From Agrobacterium genomosp. 13 str. CFBP 6927 (GTDB lineage: Bacteria > Pseudomonadota > Alphaproteobacteria > Rhizobiales > Rhizobiaceae): DNA of 64,000 bases. The notes below the pieces were generated by a model. That model searched no databases. It worked only from the letters and a program-made list of their open reading frames with translations, and had not been told where the DNA came from. Positions 27,087 through 34,988 of the stretch are shown here, piece after piece; positions within the stretch are counted from its first letter, which is position 1, and the number at the start of each line of letters is the position of its first letter. Where the stretch lies: NCBI GenBank assembly GCA_900012615.1, contig LT009757.1, positions 114,294 through 178,293 of the forward strand, given 5' to 3'. The translations under genes were made by a program, and so were the position numbers.

Positions 27087-27826
27087 TTCGACATGTCCTT
27101 GATATCCTCCTCGACGACAGCGAGGATTTTCAGTGTTTCTTCACGCGCACCGGCCGCATCGCCGGCGGCGATGGCGTTGAACAGCGTGCGGTGAAAGGGG
27201 AAGGAGCGGCCGGCAAAATCCGGGCGGTCGAAGGGCTTCGACCAGAAACGTTCGAAACCTTCGCGCATCTGCTCGAGAAGCTGCTTGAACAGCGTATTGT
27301 GGGTGGCGTCATAAATCGACAGATGGAAGGCAAGGTCGGCCTTGCCGGAAGTGCCTTCGGCCAGATGCACCCGCTCCATCTCATCGAGCCGCGTTTCCAT
27401 GATGGCGATATCCTCTGGCGTGCGCCGGCGCGCGGCTGCCATGGAGGCCTCCACTTCGATGCCACGCCGTACCTCCAGCGTCATCAGCAGCGCATCACGC
27501 AGGCTTTCGGCATCGATGGAAATCGGCATATGCACGGTGGCGGCGGAAATCGGCTTCAGCAGATAATTGCCGCTGCCCTTGCGGCTGTCGATAACGCCGA
27601 GCGCCTGAAACTTGCGAATGACTTCACGGATGGTGGAGCGACCGACGCCCAGCGCCGCCATCAGTTCCCGCTCCGCCGGCAGCCGGTCTCCCGCCTTCAG
27701 CCCTGCCCGCTCCACATAGTCGGAAAGCGCGGCCTCGACCTGGCGCACGCGGTCGCTCGGTGGAATCGGCTGCATGAGTTCCCGGCTGGACCTGTCCAAG
27801 ACGCATCCTCTAAATTGGTCTGACAT
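27083..27826 (-). CDS. GntR family transcriptional regulator, FadR subfamily (FCD domain)
   Basis: 247 residues. The winged HTH at about residues 30-95 has LPAERELMAALGVGRSTIRE and LGVIDSRKGSGNYLL. A helical FCD effector domain follows, with the metal/ligand residues expected in FHLSIYDATHN. The first start is used; an ATG at 27775 preceded by GGGA is a fair alternative and would drop 17 residues. It is the first gene of the operon with the PLP enzyme and ABC transporter and most likely represses that operon. Confidence 0.88.
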   Translation of the reverse strand: MSDQFRGCVLDRSSRELMQPIPPSDRVRQVEAALSDYVERAGLKAGDRLPAERELMAALGVGRSTIREVIRKFQALGVIDSRKGSGNYLLKPISAATVHMPISIDAESLRDALLMTLEVRRGIEVEASMAAARRRTPEDIAIMETRLDEMERVHLAEGTSGKADLAFHLSIYDATHNTLFKQLLEQMREGFERFWSKPFDRPDFAGRSFPFHRTLFNAIAAGDAAGAREETLKILAVVEEDIKDMSK

Positions 27827-28004
27827 CTTACCATTTCAAACGGGATGGCGATTGTCAACCGGCAAGCGGCCGTGCGTGCACACCATTCGTTCGGCGTCGC
27901 GAAAGAGTACTGGCGCAACCGCTCGATACGGAAAAAGGTCGAGACCGGGGATGGCTGAAGTGAAGAGATTAATGCGCCGAATCACGGCGACTGACGGCCG
28001 CCGG

Positions 28005-28478
28005 CTAAGTCACCGTCGCGGAGGAAACTGCACGCGCCAAAGCATCGGCATGCTCGTTGCCGACAGTGCCGGAATGCCCTTTGCACCATTCTACAACCAC
28101 ATGGGGATGCCGCTCCAGCAGGCTGTCGAGCTGCTGCCAGATTTCCCTGTCGGGGATCGGTCTTCGGCGGGAGCGCTGGTTGGGCGTGATCCGCTTCCAG
28201 CCGTTGTTACGCCAGATCGCCCTATATCGACGGCAGCCTTCGATGACATGAACCGAATCCGTCCAGAGCGTAACCGCCCGCGTTGGCGCATCGGCGGCGA
28301 TCCAGGATAGTGCGTTGAGGACGGCGAGGACCTCGAACATATTGTTCGATGATCCGACCGCCCTGCCCGAGGCGGAATGAATTTGATGGCCAGCATCATG
28401 AACGACGAACGCCCATCCTCCGGATCGGGAAGCATCATCGAAGGAACCGTCGGTGAAGATGTGAAGCGCATCGGACAT
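28005..28478 (-). CDS. Ribonuclease H-like protein (RNase HI fold)
   Basis: About 157 residues with the four acidic active-site positions of RNase HI visible in order: IFTDGSFDD, NNMFEVLAVLNAL (Glu), LWTDSVHVIEG, and GNEHADALARA. It also has the KGHSGTVGNEHAD loop. It lacks any extra domain. The essential cellular RNase HI is often encoded elsewhere in rhizobia, so this may be a second copy; it degrades RNA of RNA-DNA hybrids. I use the ATG at 28478; a GTG 18 bases earlier is possible. It is not obviously linked to its neighbours. Confidence 0.85.
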   Translation of the reverse strand: MSDALHIFTDGSFDDASRSGGWAFVVHDAGHQIHSASGRAVGSSNNMFEVLAVLNALSWIAADAPTRAVTLWTDSVHVIEGCRRYRAIWRNNGWKRITPNQRSRRRPIPDREIWQQLDSLLERHPHVVVEWCKGHSGTVGNEHADALARAVSSATVT

Positions 28479-28544
28479 GAGGGGGCTTTGTAGCACCGAT
28501 ATGAAAATCGCTAAAGGAGCGCTAGTGCTTTAACACGAAAAGCA

Positions 28545-28569
28545 GAGAGGGCAGCGCAAGCCACCCTCC
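28545..28569 (-). terminator. Probable terminator of the zinc ABC transporter operon
   Basis: Read on the minus strand, just after the binding-protein stop, GGAGGGTGG and CCCTCTC form a GC-rich hairpin with a loop of about eight bases. TGCTTTTCGTG follows, a moderately T-rich tail. This suits an intrinsic terminator at the end of the importer operon. Confidence 0.5.
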
Positions 28570-28595
28570 CCTAACTCACGATGAATGAACGGAAA

Positions 28596-29609
28596 TCACT
28601 GGCTGAGGACAGCCGCCTTGATCGTATCGATATTGTGGTTGATCATGTCGATATAGGTCGCGGCCGGGCCATCGGCCGTGGAAAGCGCGTCGGAATAAAG
28701 CGTACCGCCGACCTTCAGACCGGTTTCACTGGCGATCTGGTCGATCAGCCGCTTGTTGGTGATGTTTTCGACGAAGATTGCCGAGGCCTTGTCGTGCTTG
28801 ATCTGGTCGACCAGCTTGGCGACATCGGCCGCCGATGCTTCTGATTCCGTCGAAACGCCTTCCGGCGCCAGGAATTCGAGGCCATAGGCATGCTCGAAAT
28901 AACCGAAGGCATCATGCGAGGTGATGATGACGCGTTTCTCCGGCGGAATGGCGGCAATCTCGGTCTTCACCTTCTCGTTCAGAGCAGTGAGCTTGGCGAC
29001 ATAGGCTTCCGAATTGGCGGTGTAAGTGGCGCAACCCGCCTTGTCGACCTCGCAAAAGGCGCCGGCGATGTTCTTCACGTAGATTTCCGCATTCTTGATC
29101 GACTGCCAGGCATGCGGATCGAACTCGCCATGATGGTGGTGCCCCTCATGGTCATGCGCCTCAGCGGATTCGTGCTTGTGACCCACCTCCTCTGCCTTGT
29201 GGTCGTGAGCTTCCTCTTCTTCTGCCTCCGGATGGGCGTGACCGGCCGGCTCGTCGGAAAGCTTCAGCGGTTCCACGCCCTTGGTCAGTTCCACCACCGG
29301 CGCCTTGGTGCCGCTGGTGTCGATCAGCCGCTTCAGGAAGCCTTCGAATTCCAGACCGTTGACCAGCACCACATCCGCCTTGCTGACGGCGACGGCATCG
29401 GCCGGGCGCGGCTCATAGACGTGCGCATCGCCATCCGGCCCGACGAGCGTGGTGATCTCGACCCGGTCACCACCGACGTTCTTCGCGAAATCGGCGATGA
29501 TCGAGAAGCTGGCCACGACCTTGAGTTCGGCGGCGGAGGCCTGCGCCATCAGGACCGGGGAGAGGGAAAGAAGGCTGGCGCAGGTGGCCAGACGGAAGGT
29601 TTTGAACAT
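28596..29609 (-). CDS. troA: Zinc ABC transporter substrate-binding protein (ZnuA/TroA family)
   Basis: 337 residues of the cluster A-I metal-binding family. The signal peptide ends near QASA-AE, and the mature start LKVVASFSIIADFAKNVGGD follows. Metal ligands are the His in DAHVYEP, the His in FDPHAWQS, the TSHDAFGYF His, and the late acidic ligand in YSDALST. The long loop typical of zinc importers is very rich in His, Asp and Glu (about residues 120-165). Last gene of an ATPase-permease-binding protein operon behind Zur-like boxes. My recollection is that Atu3178 of C58 is troA of the Zur-regulated troCBA zinc importer. Confidence 0.88.
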   Translation of the reverse strand: MFKTFRLATCASLLSLSPVLMAQASAAELKVVASFSIIADFAKNVGGDRVEITTLVGPDGDAHVYEPRPADAVAVSKADVVLVNGLEFEGFLKRLIDTSGTKAPVVELTKGVEPLKLSDEPAGHAHPEAEEEEAHDHKAEEVGHKHESAEAHDHEGHHHHGEFDPHAWQSIKNAEIYVKNIAGAFCEVDKAGCATYTANSEAYVAKLTALNEKVKTEIAAIPPEKRVIITSHDAFGYFEHAYGLEFLAPEGVSTESEASAADVAKLVDQIKHDKASAIFVENITNKRLIDQIASETGLKVGGTLYSDALSTADGPAATYIDMINHNIDTIKAAVLSQ

Positions 29610-29638
29610 GAATGGTTCTCCTTTTTCAGACGCTGTTT

Positions 29639-30505
29639 TCAGGCCGTTCTGTGGCGGCCGGAACCGAGAAGATCGCTGAGCACGCCGCGCGTGCCGACGA
29701 GGATGGAGAGCGCATAAATGACGCCCGCGGAAAGGATGATCGCCGGGCCGGACGGCAGCGACGCGTGATAGGACAGAAGCAGGCCGGCAAAGCAGGACAC
29801 CATGCCGATGCCGATCGAAATGAAGCACATGGGCGCGACGCGGTTGGACCAGAAGCGGCTGGCTGCCGCGGGCAGCATCATAAGGCCCACCGAAAGCAGG
29901 GTTCCGAGCGCCTGAAAGCCACCGACCAGATTGAGCACGACGATGGCGAGGAAGAGGAAATGCACCGGACTGCCCCAGTTGCTGACCGAACGCAGGAACA
30001 GGGGATCGAGGCATTCCGCCAAAAGCGCCCGCCAGAACACCGTCATCACCAGCAGCGTGGCGATGCAGATGCCGCCGATCAGGCCGAGCGCCTCGTTGTT
30101 CAGCGCCAGAACCGTGCCGAACAGCACGTGCATGAGATCGACGCTGGAGCCGCGCCACGAGACGAGCAGCACGCCGAGCGCCAGCGAAATCAGATAAAAG
30201 GCGGCAAGCGAGGCATCTTCCTTCTGGATGGTGAAGCGCGACACAGCACCCGCACCCAGCGCCACCAGAAGGCCGACAACCAGCCCGCCGATGGTCATCG
30301 GCAGAATTTCCAGGCCATAAAACAGAAAGCCGACAGCCGCCCCCGGCAGGATGGCGTGAGCCATGGCGTCACCCGTCAGGCTCATGCGGCGCAGCATCAG
30401 AAACACCCCGACCGGCCCGCAACTGATGGCCAGAATCAAGGCCCCGGCCAGCGCCCGCTGCATGAAGGCATATTGAATGAAGGGTTCGATGAAGATATCA
30501 GCCAT
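29639..30505 (-). CDS. Zinc ABC transporter permease (ZnuB/TroB family)
   Basis: 288 residues with about eight hydrophobic segments. Family landmarks are FLMLRRMSLTGDAMAHAILPG, where the aspartate and histidine are typical of metal ABC permeases, and the GTLLSVGLMMLPAAASRFW segment. I start it at the ATG at 30505 (MADIFIEPF), which overlaps the end of the ATPase gene by eight bases; a longer open frame upstream only shadows the ATPase tail. It would be troB in the troCBA naming I recall for C58. Confidence 0.88.
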   Translation of the reverse strand: MADIFIEPFIQYAFMQRALAGALILAISCGPVGVFLMLRRMSLTGDAMAHAILPGAAVGFLFYGLEILPMTIGGLVVGLLVALGAGAVSRFTIQKEDASLAAFYLISLALGVLLVSWRGSSVDLMHVLFGTVLALNNEALGLIGGICIATLLVMTVFWRALLAECLDPLFLRSVSNWGSPVHFLFLAIVVLNLVGGFQALGTLLSVGLMMLPAAASRFWSNRVAPMCFISIGIGMVSCFAGLLLSYHASLPSGPAIILSAGVIYALSILVGTRGVLSDLLGSGRHRTA

Positions 30506-31325
30506 GGCTATTCGAATTCGCGTGGGAATGGGCGTGAGAACGGGCTGGCGGCACCGGTGGACTTGCGTGGAGCAAGCTCGCTGCCGGCGTCTCGACCGGT
30601 TCGCACCAGGGCGCATTTTCCTCCCACGCCTCGTGGAAATGCCGCGCCTGCCGGATATTGTCCGCCTTCAGCACATCGGCCGTTGGACCAAGTCCAACGA
30701 GCTTTCGTGCAAGGAACAGGGTCTGGGGGAAATGCTGCCGGACCAGTTGATGGTCATGAAGAACGGCCAGAACGGTCCGCCCCTCCGCGACCCACGCCTT
30801 GATCAGAACCAGCAGGTCAGACACGGTCCGCTCATCAACGGCGTTGAAGGGTTCATCCAGCAGGATCAGCTGCGCGTCCTGCAACATGGCGCGGGCGAAC
30901 AAGGCGCGCTGCATCTGGCCGCCGGAGAGCGAGTCGATATTGCGTTTTTCAAAACCGGAAAGCCCCACCGCCTCCAACACATGGCCCATTGCCGCCCGAT
31001 CCTCGGCACGGTGGCGGCCGAGCAGGCCGCGTTTCGGCCAGAGGCCCAGCGCGACGAGATCCCGCACCTGCGCCGGAAAGGACCGGTCGAGTTCCGATTG
31101 CTGCGGCAGATAAGCGACGGAAACGCCTAAACTCACCCGGCACTCGCCGCCGAGCGGCTTCAGAATGCCGGCGATGCCCTTCATCAGCGTCGATTTTCCC
31201 GAGCCATTGGCGCCGACGACCGCAGTGAGCGATCCCCTGGCGATATCGCCATCCAGATGATGCACCGCCGCGCGGCCGGCATATCCAAGCGTCAGATTTT
31301 TGAAAACAAGGCACGGATCGCTCAT
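30498..31325 (-). CDS. Zinc ABC transporter ATP-binding protein with His-rich tail
   Basis: 275 residues: Walker A GANGSGKSTLMKGIAG, signature LSGGQMQRALFARAML, Walker B LILLDEPFNAVD and H-loop VLHDHQLV. The C-terminal 25 residues depart from the usual ATPase ending and contain a chain of His-Ala/Ser/Asn pairs (RSHAHSHANSNSHG), a probable zinc-binding tail on the cytoplasmic side. The ATG follows CCGGAGGGA. Two Zur-like palindromes lie 43 and 73 bases upstream. It would be the first gene of the operon I recall as troCBA in C58. Confidence 0.87.
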   Translation of the reverse strand: MSDPCLVFKNLTLGYAGRAAVHHLDGDIARGSLTAVVGANGSGKSTLMKGIAGILKPLGGECRVSLGVSVAYLPQQSELDRSFPAQVRDLVALGLWPKRGLLGRHRAEDRAAMGHVLEAVGLSGFEKRNIDSLSGGQMQRALFARAMLQDAQLILLDEPFNAVDERTVSDLLVLIKAWVAEGRTVLAVLHDHQLVRQHFPQTLFLARKLVGLGPTADVLKADNIRQARHFHEAWEENAPWCEPVETPAASLLHASPPVPPARSHAHSHANSNSHG

Positions 31326-31367
31326 CGATCCCTCCGGGGCAGGATGTCATTTGATGGCCCTTGATAT

Positions 31368-31385
31368 GTAATGTTATTACATTCG
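31368..31385. promoter_or_regulatory. Zur-box-like palindrome 1
   Basis: GTAATGTTATTACATTCG, with ATGTAAT and ATTACAT as inverted arms around a three-base centre. It lies 43 bases before the start of the zinc ATPase gene. It shares the ATGTTATTAC core with three other sites here. Zur boxes of alphaproteobacteria have this AT-rich palindromic form, so zinc-loaded Zur probably represses from here. Confidence 0.75.
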
Positions 31386-31397
31386 TCAAACGAATAC

Positions 31398-31416
31398 GTA
31401 ATGAAATAACATTAAC
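31398..31416. promoter_or_regulatory. Zur-box-like palindrome 2
   Basis: GTAATGAAATAACATTAAC; read on the other strand it is TTAATGTTATTTCATTAC, aligning base for base with the other sites. It starts 30 bases, about three helical turns, from palindrome 1. Two Zur dimers could therefore bind side by side between the divergent zinc importer and COG0523 genes. Confidence 0.7.
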
Positions 31417-31498
31417 TTTAGGAAAGGTGGGTGGGTGCACCGAGCCACCTCCACCCGACACGCAATTTTTCGGCAGCCAGTTGACACGCGACGCCTAT

Positions 31499-31516
31499 GT
31501 AATGTTATTACGTTAC
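31499..31516. promoter_or_regulatory. Zur-box-like palindrome 3
   Basis: GTAATGTTATTACGTTAC is palindromic at most positions (GTAAyGT facing ACrTTAC). It lies about 97 bases before the start of the COG0523 GTPase gene at 31613 and probably controls that gene separately from the divergent zinc importer. Confidence 0.75.
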
Positions 31517-31612
31517 ACAAGAGAGACACTGTGGCGATGCCCAGTCGCTCCCAAACCGCCTGCCGGGGCCGCCTGGACGTCCCCGCAACCCGCGCTGACA
31601 AACGAGGTCTTC

Positions 31613-32818
31613 ATGTCGAAAAAACTTCCCGTCACCGTGCTTTCCGGCTTTCTCGGCGCCGGCAAGACAACGCTTCTCAACCATATTCTCGCCAATCGCG
31701 ATGGTCTGCGGGTCGCGCTGATCGTCAATGACATGAGCGAGATCAATATCGACGCCGCACTGGTGCGCGATGGCGGCGCCAATCTTTCGCGCACCGAGGA
31801 GCAATTGGTGGAAATGACCAATGGCTGCATCTGTTGCACGCTGCGCGACGACCTGCTGACGGAGGTGCGGGCGCTGGCTGAACAGGGCCGCTTCGATTAT
31901 CTGCTGATCGAATCCACCGGCATTGCCGAGCCGCTTCCGGTCGCCGCAACCTTCGATTTCCGCGATGAGAACGGCCGCAGCCTGTCCGATGTTGCGCGGC
32001 TGGATACGATGGTGACGGTGGTGGATGCCGCCAATCTTCTCAACGACTACGGTTCCTCCGACTTTCTGGCCGACCGGGGCGAAACGGCAGGTGATGGCGA
32101 CAACCGCACCATCGTCGACCTTCTGGTGGAACAGATCGAATTTGCCGATGTCGTCGTTCTCAACAAGATCGGCACCGCCACACCGGAACAGCGAGACGCC
32201 GCCCGCAAGATCATTGTCGGGCTGAACCCGGATGCGAAACTGATTGAAGCCGATTTCGGCAAGGTGGCGCTGAAGGAGGTTCTGGGCACGGGGCGTTTCG
32301 ATTTCGCCAGGGCCGAAGAACACCCTTTGTGGTTCAAGGAATTGCACGGTTTCAAGGATCACATTCCCGAAACCGAGGAATATGGCATCCGCTCCTTCGT
32401 TTATCGCGCCAAAAAACCCTTCGACCCCGTGCTGTTCCAGCGTTTCATCGATCGTGCCTGGCCCGGCGTGGTGCGTGCCAAGGGCTTCTTCTGGCTGGCG
32501 ACGCGGCCCCGTTATGTCGGCGAGATCAGCCAGGCCGGCGCATTGGTGCGCACCGGCAGGATGGGCCTGTGGTGGTCTGCCGTGCCGAAGGAACAATGGC
32601 CGCGCGAAAAGCAGTTCCTCGACATGATGAAACCCTATATCGACCCGGTCTTCGGCGACCGCCGGCAGGAGATCGTCTTCATCGGTTCCGATCCGATGAG
32701 CGAAGCACGCATCCGCGCCCAGCTCGATGCCTGCCTGATCGACACCGAGGCCTTCACGCCGGATGCATGGCGGCACCTGCCCGATCCCTTCGCAAGCTGG
32801 GACCGGCAGGCGGCTTGA
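31613..32818 (+). CDS. yciC: COG0523 family GTPase, zinc chaperone type (YciC/ZigA-like)
   Basis: 401 residues of the G3E GTPase family: P-loop [13 protein letters not shown] near the N-terminus, the metal-binding CxCC motif in [13 protein letters not shown], and the guanine-specifying NKIG. A C-terminal CobW domain includes a [17 protein letters not shown] segment. Zur-controlled members act as zinc metallochaperones under zinc starvation. Start: the ATG at 31613 ([13 protein letters not shown]) is the family start; the frame is open upstream through the promoter. Recalled C58 equivalent: Atu3181, named yciC and reported to be repressed by Zur. Confidence 0.87.
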   Translation: MSKKLPVTVLSGFLGAGKTTLLNHILANRDGLRVALIVNDMSEINIDAALVRDGGANLSRTEEQLVEMTNGCICCTLRDDLLTEVRALAEQGRFDYLLIESTGIAEPLPVAATFDFRDENGRSLSDVARLDTMVTVVDAANLLNDYGSSDFLADRGETAGDGDNRTIVDLLVEQIEFADVVVLNKIGTATPEQRDAARKIIVGLNPDAKLIEADFGKVALKEVLGTGRFDFARAEEHPLWFKELHGFKDHIPETEEYGIRSFVYRAKKPFDPVLFQRFIDRAWPGVVRAKGFFWLATRPRYVGEISQAGALVRTGRMGLWWSAVPKEQWPREKQFLDMMKPYIDPVFGDRRQEIVFIGSDPMSEARIRAQLDACLIDTEAFTPDAWRHLPDPFASWDRQAA

Positions 32819-32860
32819 TTGCCCTCACCGCCCGCATCAAGATGAGCGGATGCCTCTTTC

Positions 32861-32985
32861 GCCTTCTCCCCGGCGGGGAGAAGGTCGCGGCAGCGGGATG
32901 AAGGGGCAAGGGTGCAGTTTATCGCCGGCGTTGCCCCCTCATCCGACCCTTGGGGCCACCTCTCCCCGCAGGGGAGAAGAAACCG
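32861..32985. repeat. Rhizobial palindromic intergenic repeat, copy 2
   Basis: CCTTCTCCCC-ggc-GGGGAGAAGG (32862-32884) opens the element and TCTCCCC-gca-GGGGAGA (32961-32977) closes it. CGGCAGCGGGATGA and CCCCCTCATCC lie between and can pair with each other in part. It matches the element at the left edge of the window. It lies between convergent genes and may also act as a transcript end. Confidence 0.65.
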
Positions 32986-33008
32986 GCCGCACCGTTTCGT
33001 GCGAAACA

Positions 33009-33446
33009 CTAAAGAAAATTCAGCGTGACCAGCGCCAGAATGAGATAACGCCCGACCTTGGCGATGGTGACCAGCAGCAGGAAGACCGGCAGCGGTTCCT
33101 TCATGATGCCGGCGGCAACCGTCAGCGGATCGCCGATCAGCGGCGCCCAACTGAGCAGAAGAGACCATTTGCCGTAACGCCTGTACCAGTTTTGCGCCCT
33201 TTGCAGCGCCGCTTCGCCGATGGGAAACCAGCGCCTGTGCCGAAAGCGCTCGATGCCCCGGCCCAGCAGCCAATTGGCAAAGGAGCCGGCGACATTACCG
33301 GCACTGGCCACCGCGACCAACAGCCAGACGGGCTGGGCTTTCAAGAGAATAAGCCCCGCAAGTGCCGCCTCCGACTGCATGGGCAGGATGGTCGCCGCAA
33401 CAAAAGCCGTCAGAAACAAGCCCGCATATACCGCAAGATCGGCCAT
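33009..33446 (-). CDS. YqaA family (DedA/SNARE-associated type) inner membrane protein
   Basis: 145 residues with about four hydrophobic segments. The family pattern is visible in FVAATILPMQSEAALAGLIL, GNVAGSFANWLLGRG and the SWAPLIGDPLTVAAGIM loop. DedA-superfamily proteins are implicated in membrane lipid translocation and proton-dependent transport; YqaA itself is uncharacterised. It lies between the two COG0523 genes but converges on the first one and carries no Zur-like box, so a zinc role is not implied. Confidence 0.82.
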   Translation of the reverse strand: MADLAVYAGLFLTAFVAATILPMQSEAALAGLILLKAQPVWLLVAVASAGNVAGSFANWLLGRGIERFRHRRWFPIGEAALQRAQNWYRRYGKWSLLLSWAPLIGDPLTVAAGIMKEPLPVFLLLVTIAKVGRYLILALVTLNFL

Positions 33447-33543
33447 GCCTTACCCTTCATCACTTGCGAATCCCGTCATCGCCGCCCAAGTGCCGGATGA
33501 CGGCGGCTGCCGTCAAGCACGGTGGCGCTGGCCGCATCCGGCT

Positions 33544-33819
33544 TTAGCGGGGTTTGGCGGCAACCGCGCGGATAATATCGTCAAATGCGACATCCAGCAG
33601 CGCCTTGTGAACAGACAATTGCCGGTTTTGGCCGGATGGGGACAGAACGAGGATCACCGTTTCTACAGGTGGGCAATCCGGCAGCGCACAGGAAAGCTCG
33701 CTGACGGAAACGATATCATCCGCCGAGAGGTGAAGCAGCTCCCGCGTCCAACGTTTCAGAAGCCGGGCCTGTGCGACGATCGCCGAGCCGCTGCGGGAAA
33801 GCGGATTTGTTGCCGTCAT
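33544..33819 (-). CDS. Small CPPVET-motif protein coupled to a COG0523 GTPase
   Basis: 91 residues with no signal peptide or membrane segment. The central part, VSVSELSCALPDCPPVETVI (about residues 38-57), has two cysteines five residues apart and a CPPVET sequence I associate with small proteins beside COG0523 GTPases, but I cannot name a function. Its start overlaps the stop of the COG0523 gene by four bases (ATGA), so the two are co-translated and share the upstream Zur-like box. A role in handing zinc to or from the GTPase is inference. Confidence 0.75.
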   Translation of the reverse strand: MTATNPLSRSGSAIVAQARLLKRWTRELLHLSADDIVSVSELSCALPDCPPVETVILVLSPSGQNRQLSVHKALLDVAFDDIIRAVAAKPR

Positions 33820-34952
33820 CGGGAAACCTTTTGCCTCGCCTGCGAGGCCAATGTGTCGAAAAGATCGCGGATAGGCTGCTGCGGTATATCCATGCCGATC
33901 AGGACAATGCGGGTTGAGCGGTTGCTGTCCGGCCAGCCGGCCAGCCGGGTCAGGGGATAAAGCCGGTGCTGCACGGCGTGAGCGACCACCGGGCGCTCTG
34001 GATCATCCGTCGCGCCAAAAATTCCCTTGAGCCGCAGGAGACCGGAGTGAACATTACTGGTGACCAGTTCAAGAAAGGTGACGATCGCCTGCGGATCGAA
34101 AGCCCCGTCGAATGTCAGATCGAACGCTTCAACCCCGACGCCGTGCCGGTTGATATCGTGCCAATGGCCGGCATGCAGGCTCAGCCTGTCCGCTGCCAGC
34201 CACCCCGGCACATCCTCCGGCTTGCCGCGCAATGAATAATCCGCTGGCGCGAAAAGCGACGGCAGATTGAAATCACCGGCATTGCGATCATGAAGACGCG
34301 CCGCGGGATTGAGATCGGAGAGGCTCTCTCGCTGCATCGCCGTCGCATCGGCAAGATCGGTTTTGGTCAGGACGATATGGTCGGCGAAGGCGAGCTGTTT
34401 CCAGCCTTCGATGAAACTGTCGAGCATCATCCGGCCCGAAGTGACGTCAAAGGCCGTGACGACGCCAGAGAGATGAAAGTGCCGGGCAACGATGTGGTCG
34501 CGCAGGCCGATAGCGGGCGTGCCGCCGGCAATGAGGCTATTGATGATCGGCGCCGGATCGGCAAGGCCGGTGGTTTCGATGACGACCCGCGATATTTCCG
34601 GCGTCACCCCCTCCAGAAAGGCCTGATGCAACTCGTAAAGTGAGGTTCGGATATCGCTGGTGGCGGTGCAGCAGATGCAGCCTGTCGTGGTCCTGAAATA
34701 TCGTTCCGAACCCGTGCGGACCAGGCCGTGATCAATGGGCACCGAACCGAACTCGTTGACGATGACGGCGGCATCGCGCATGGCCGGCTCGTTCAGAAGC
34801 TCGTTCAGAAGCGTGGTCTTGCCCGCCCCGAGAAAACCTGTGAGCAGGGTGACGGGTACCGTTCCTGCGGATTGCGTGATGGCCGAATCACTCCTGAGCG
34901 CATCCGCCTTCTTTCGTTTCATTCCGAACACATCCACACCTTCAGCCAGCAA
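33816..34952 (-). CDS. COG0523 family GTPase, second copy
   Basis: 378 residues. P-loop [16 protein letters not shown], CxCC metal motif in TGCICCTATSDIRT, guanine motif LTKTDL, then a CobW C-terminal domain. It is clearly divergent from the copy at 31613. Start uncertain: the TTG at 34952 has AAGG only two bases upstream, and the ATG at 34922 (MKRKKADAL) is the other choice. A Zur-like palindrome lies 18 bases before the first start. Likely a zinc-starvation metallochaperone GTPase acting on a different client than the first copy. Confidence 0.85.
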   Translation of the reverse strand: MLAEGVDVFGMKRKKADALRSDSAITQSAGTVPVTLLTGFLGAGKTTLLNELLNEPAMRDAAVIVNEFGSVPIDHGLVRTGSERYFRTTTGCICCTATSDIRTSLYELHQAFLEGVTPEISRVVIETTGLADPAPIINSLIAGGTPAIGLRDHIVARHFHLSGVVTAFDVTSGRMMLDSFIEGWKQLAFADHIVLTKTDLADATAMQRESLSDLNPAARLHDRNAGDFNLPSLFAPADYSLRGKPEDVPGWLAADRLSLHAGHWHDINRHGVGVEAFDLTFDGAFDPQAIVTFLELVTSNVHSGLLRLKGIFGATDDPERPVVAHAVQHRLYPLTRLAGWPDSNRSTRIVLIGMDIPQQPIRDLFDTLASQARQKVSR

Positions 34953-34969
34953 ACCTTATGATGGCTTAC

Positions 34970-34988
34970 TATGTTATGTAATAACATA
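34970..34988. promoter_or_regulatory. Zur-box-like palindrome 4
   Basis: TATGTTAT-gta-ATAACATA has perfect 8-base arms. On the minus strand it contains ATGTTATTACAT, the core shared with the three boxes at 31.4-31.5 kb. It sits directly before the second COG0523 gene, so this gene and its small partner are probably part of the same zinc regulon. Confidence 0.75.

Noticed and set aside
28596..30158. A 520-codon frame that would extend the zinc-binding protein gene upstream across the permease
   Set aside because: The real start is the ATG at 29609 with AAGGAG and a signal peptide. The upstream part is out-of-frame antisense-like sequence within the permease gene.
31326..31612. A zinc- or cobalamin-type riboswitch in the divergent importer/COG0523 region
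   Set aside because: The conserved features seen are DNA palindromes of Zur type; no RNA-like conserved core was recognisable.
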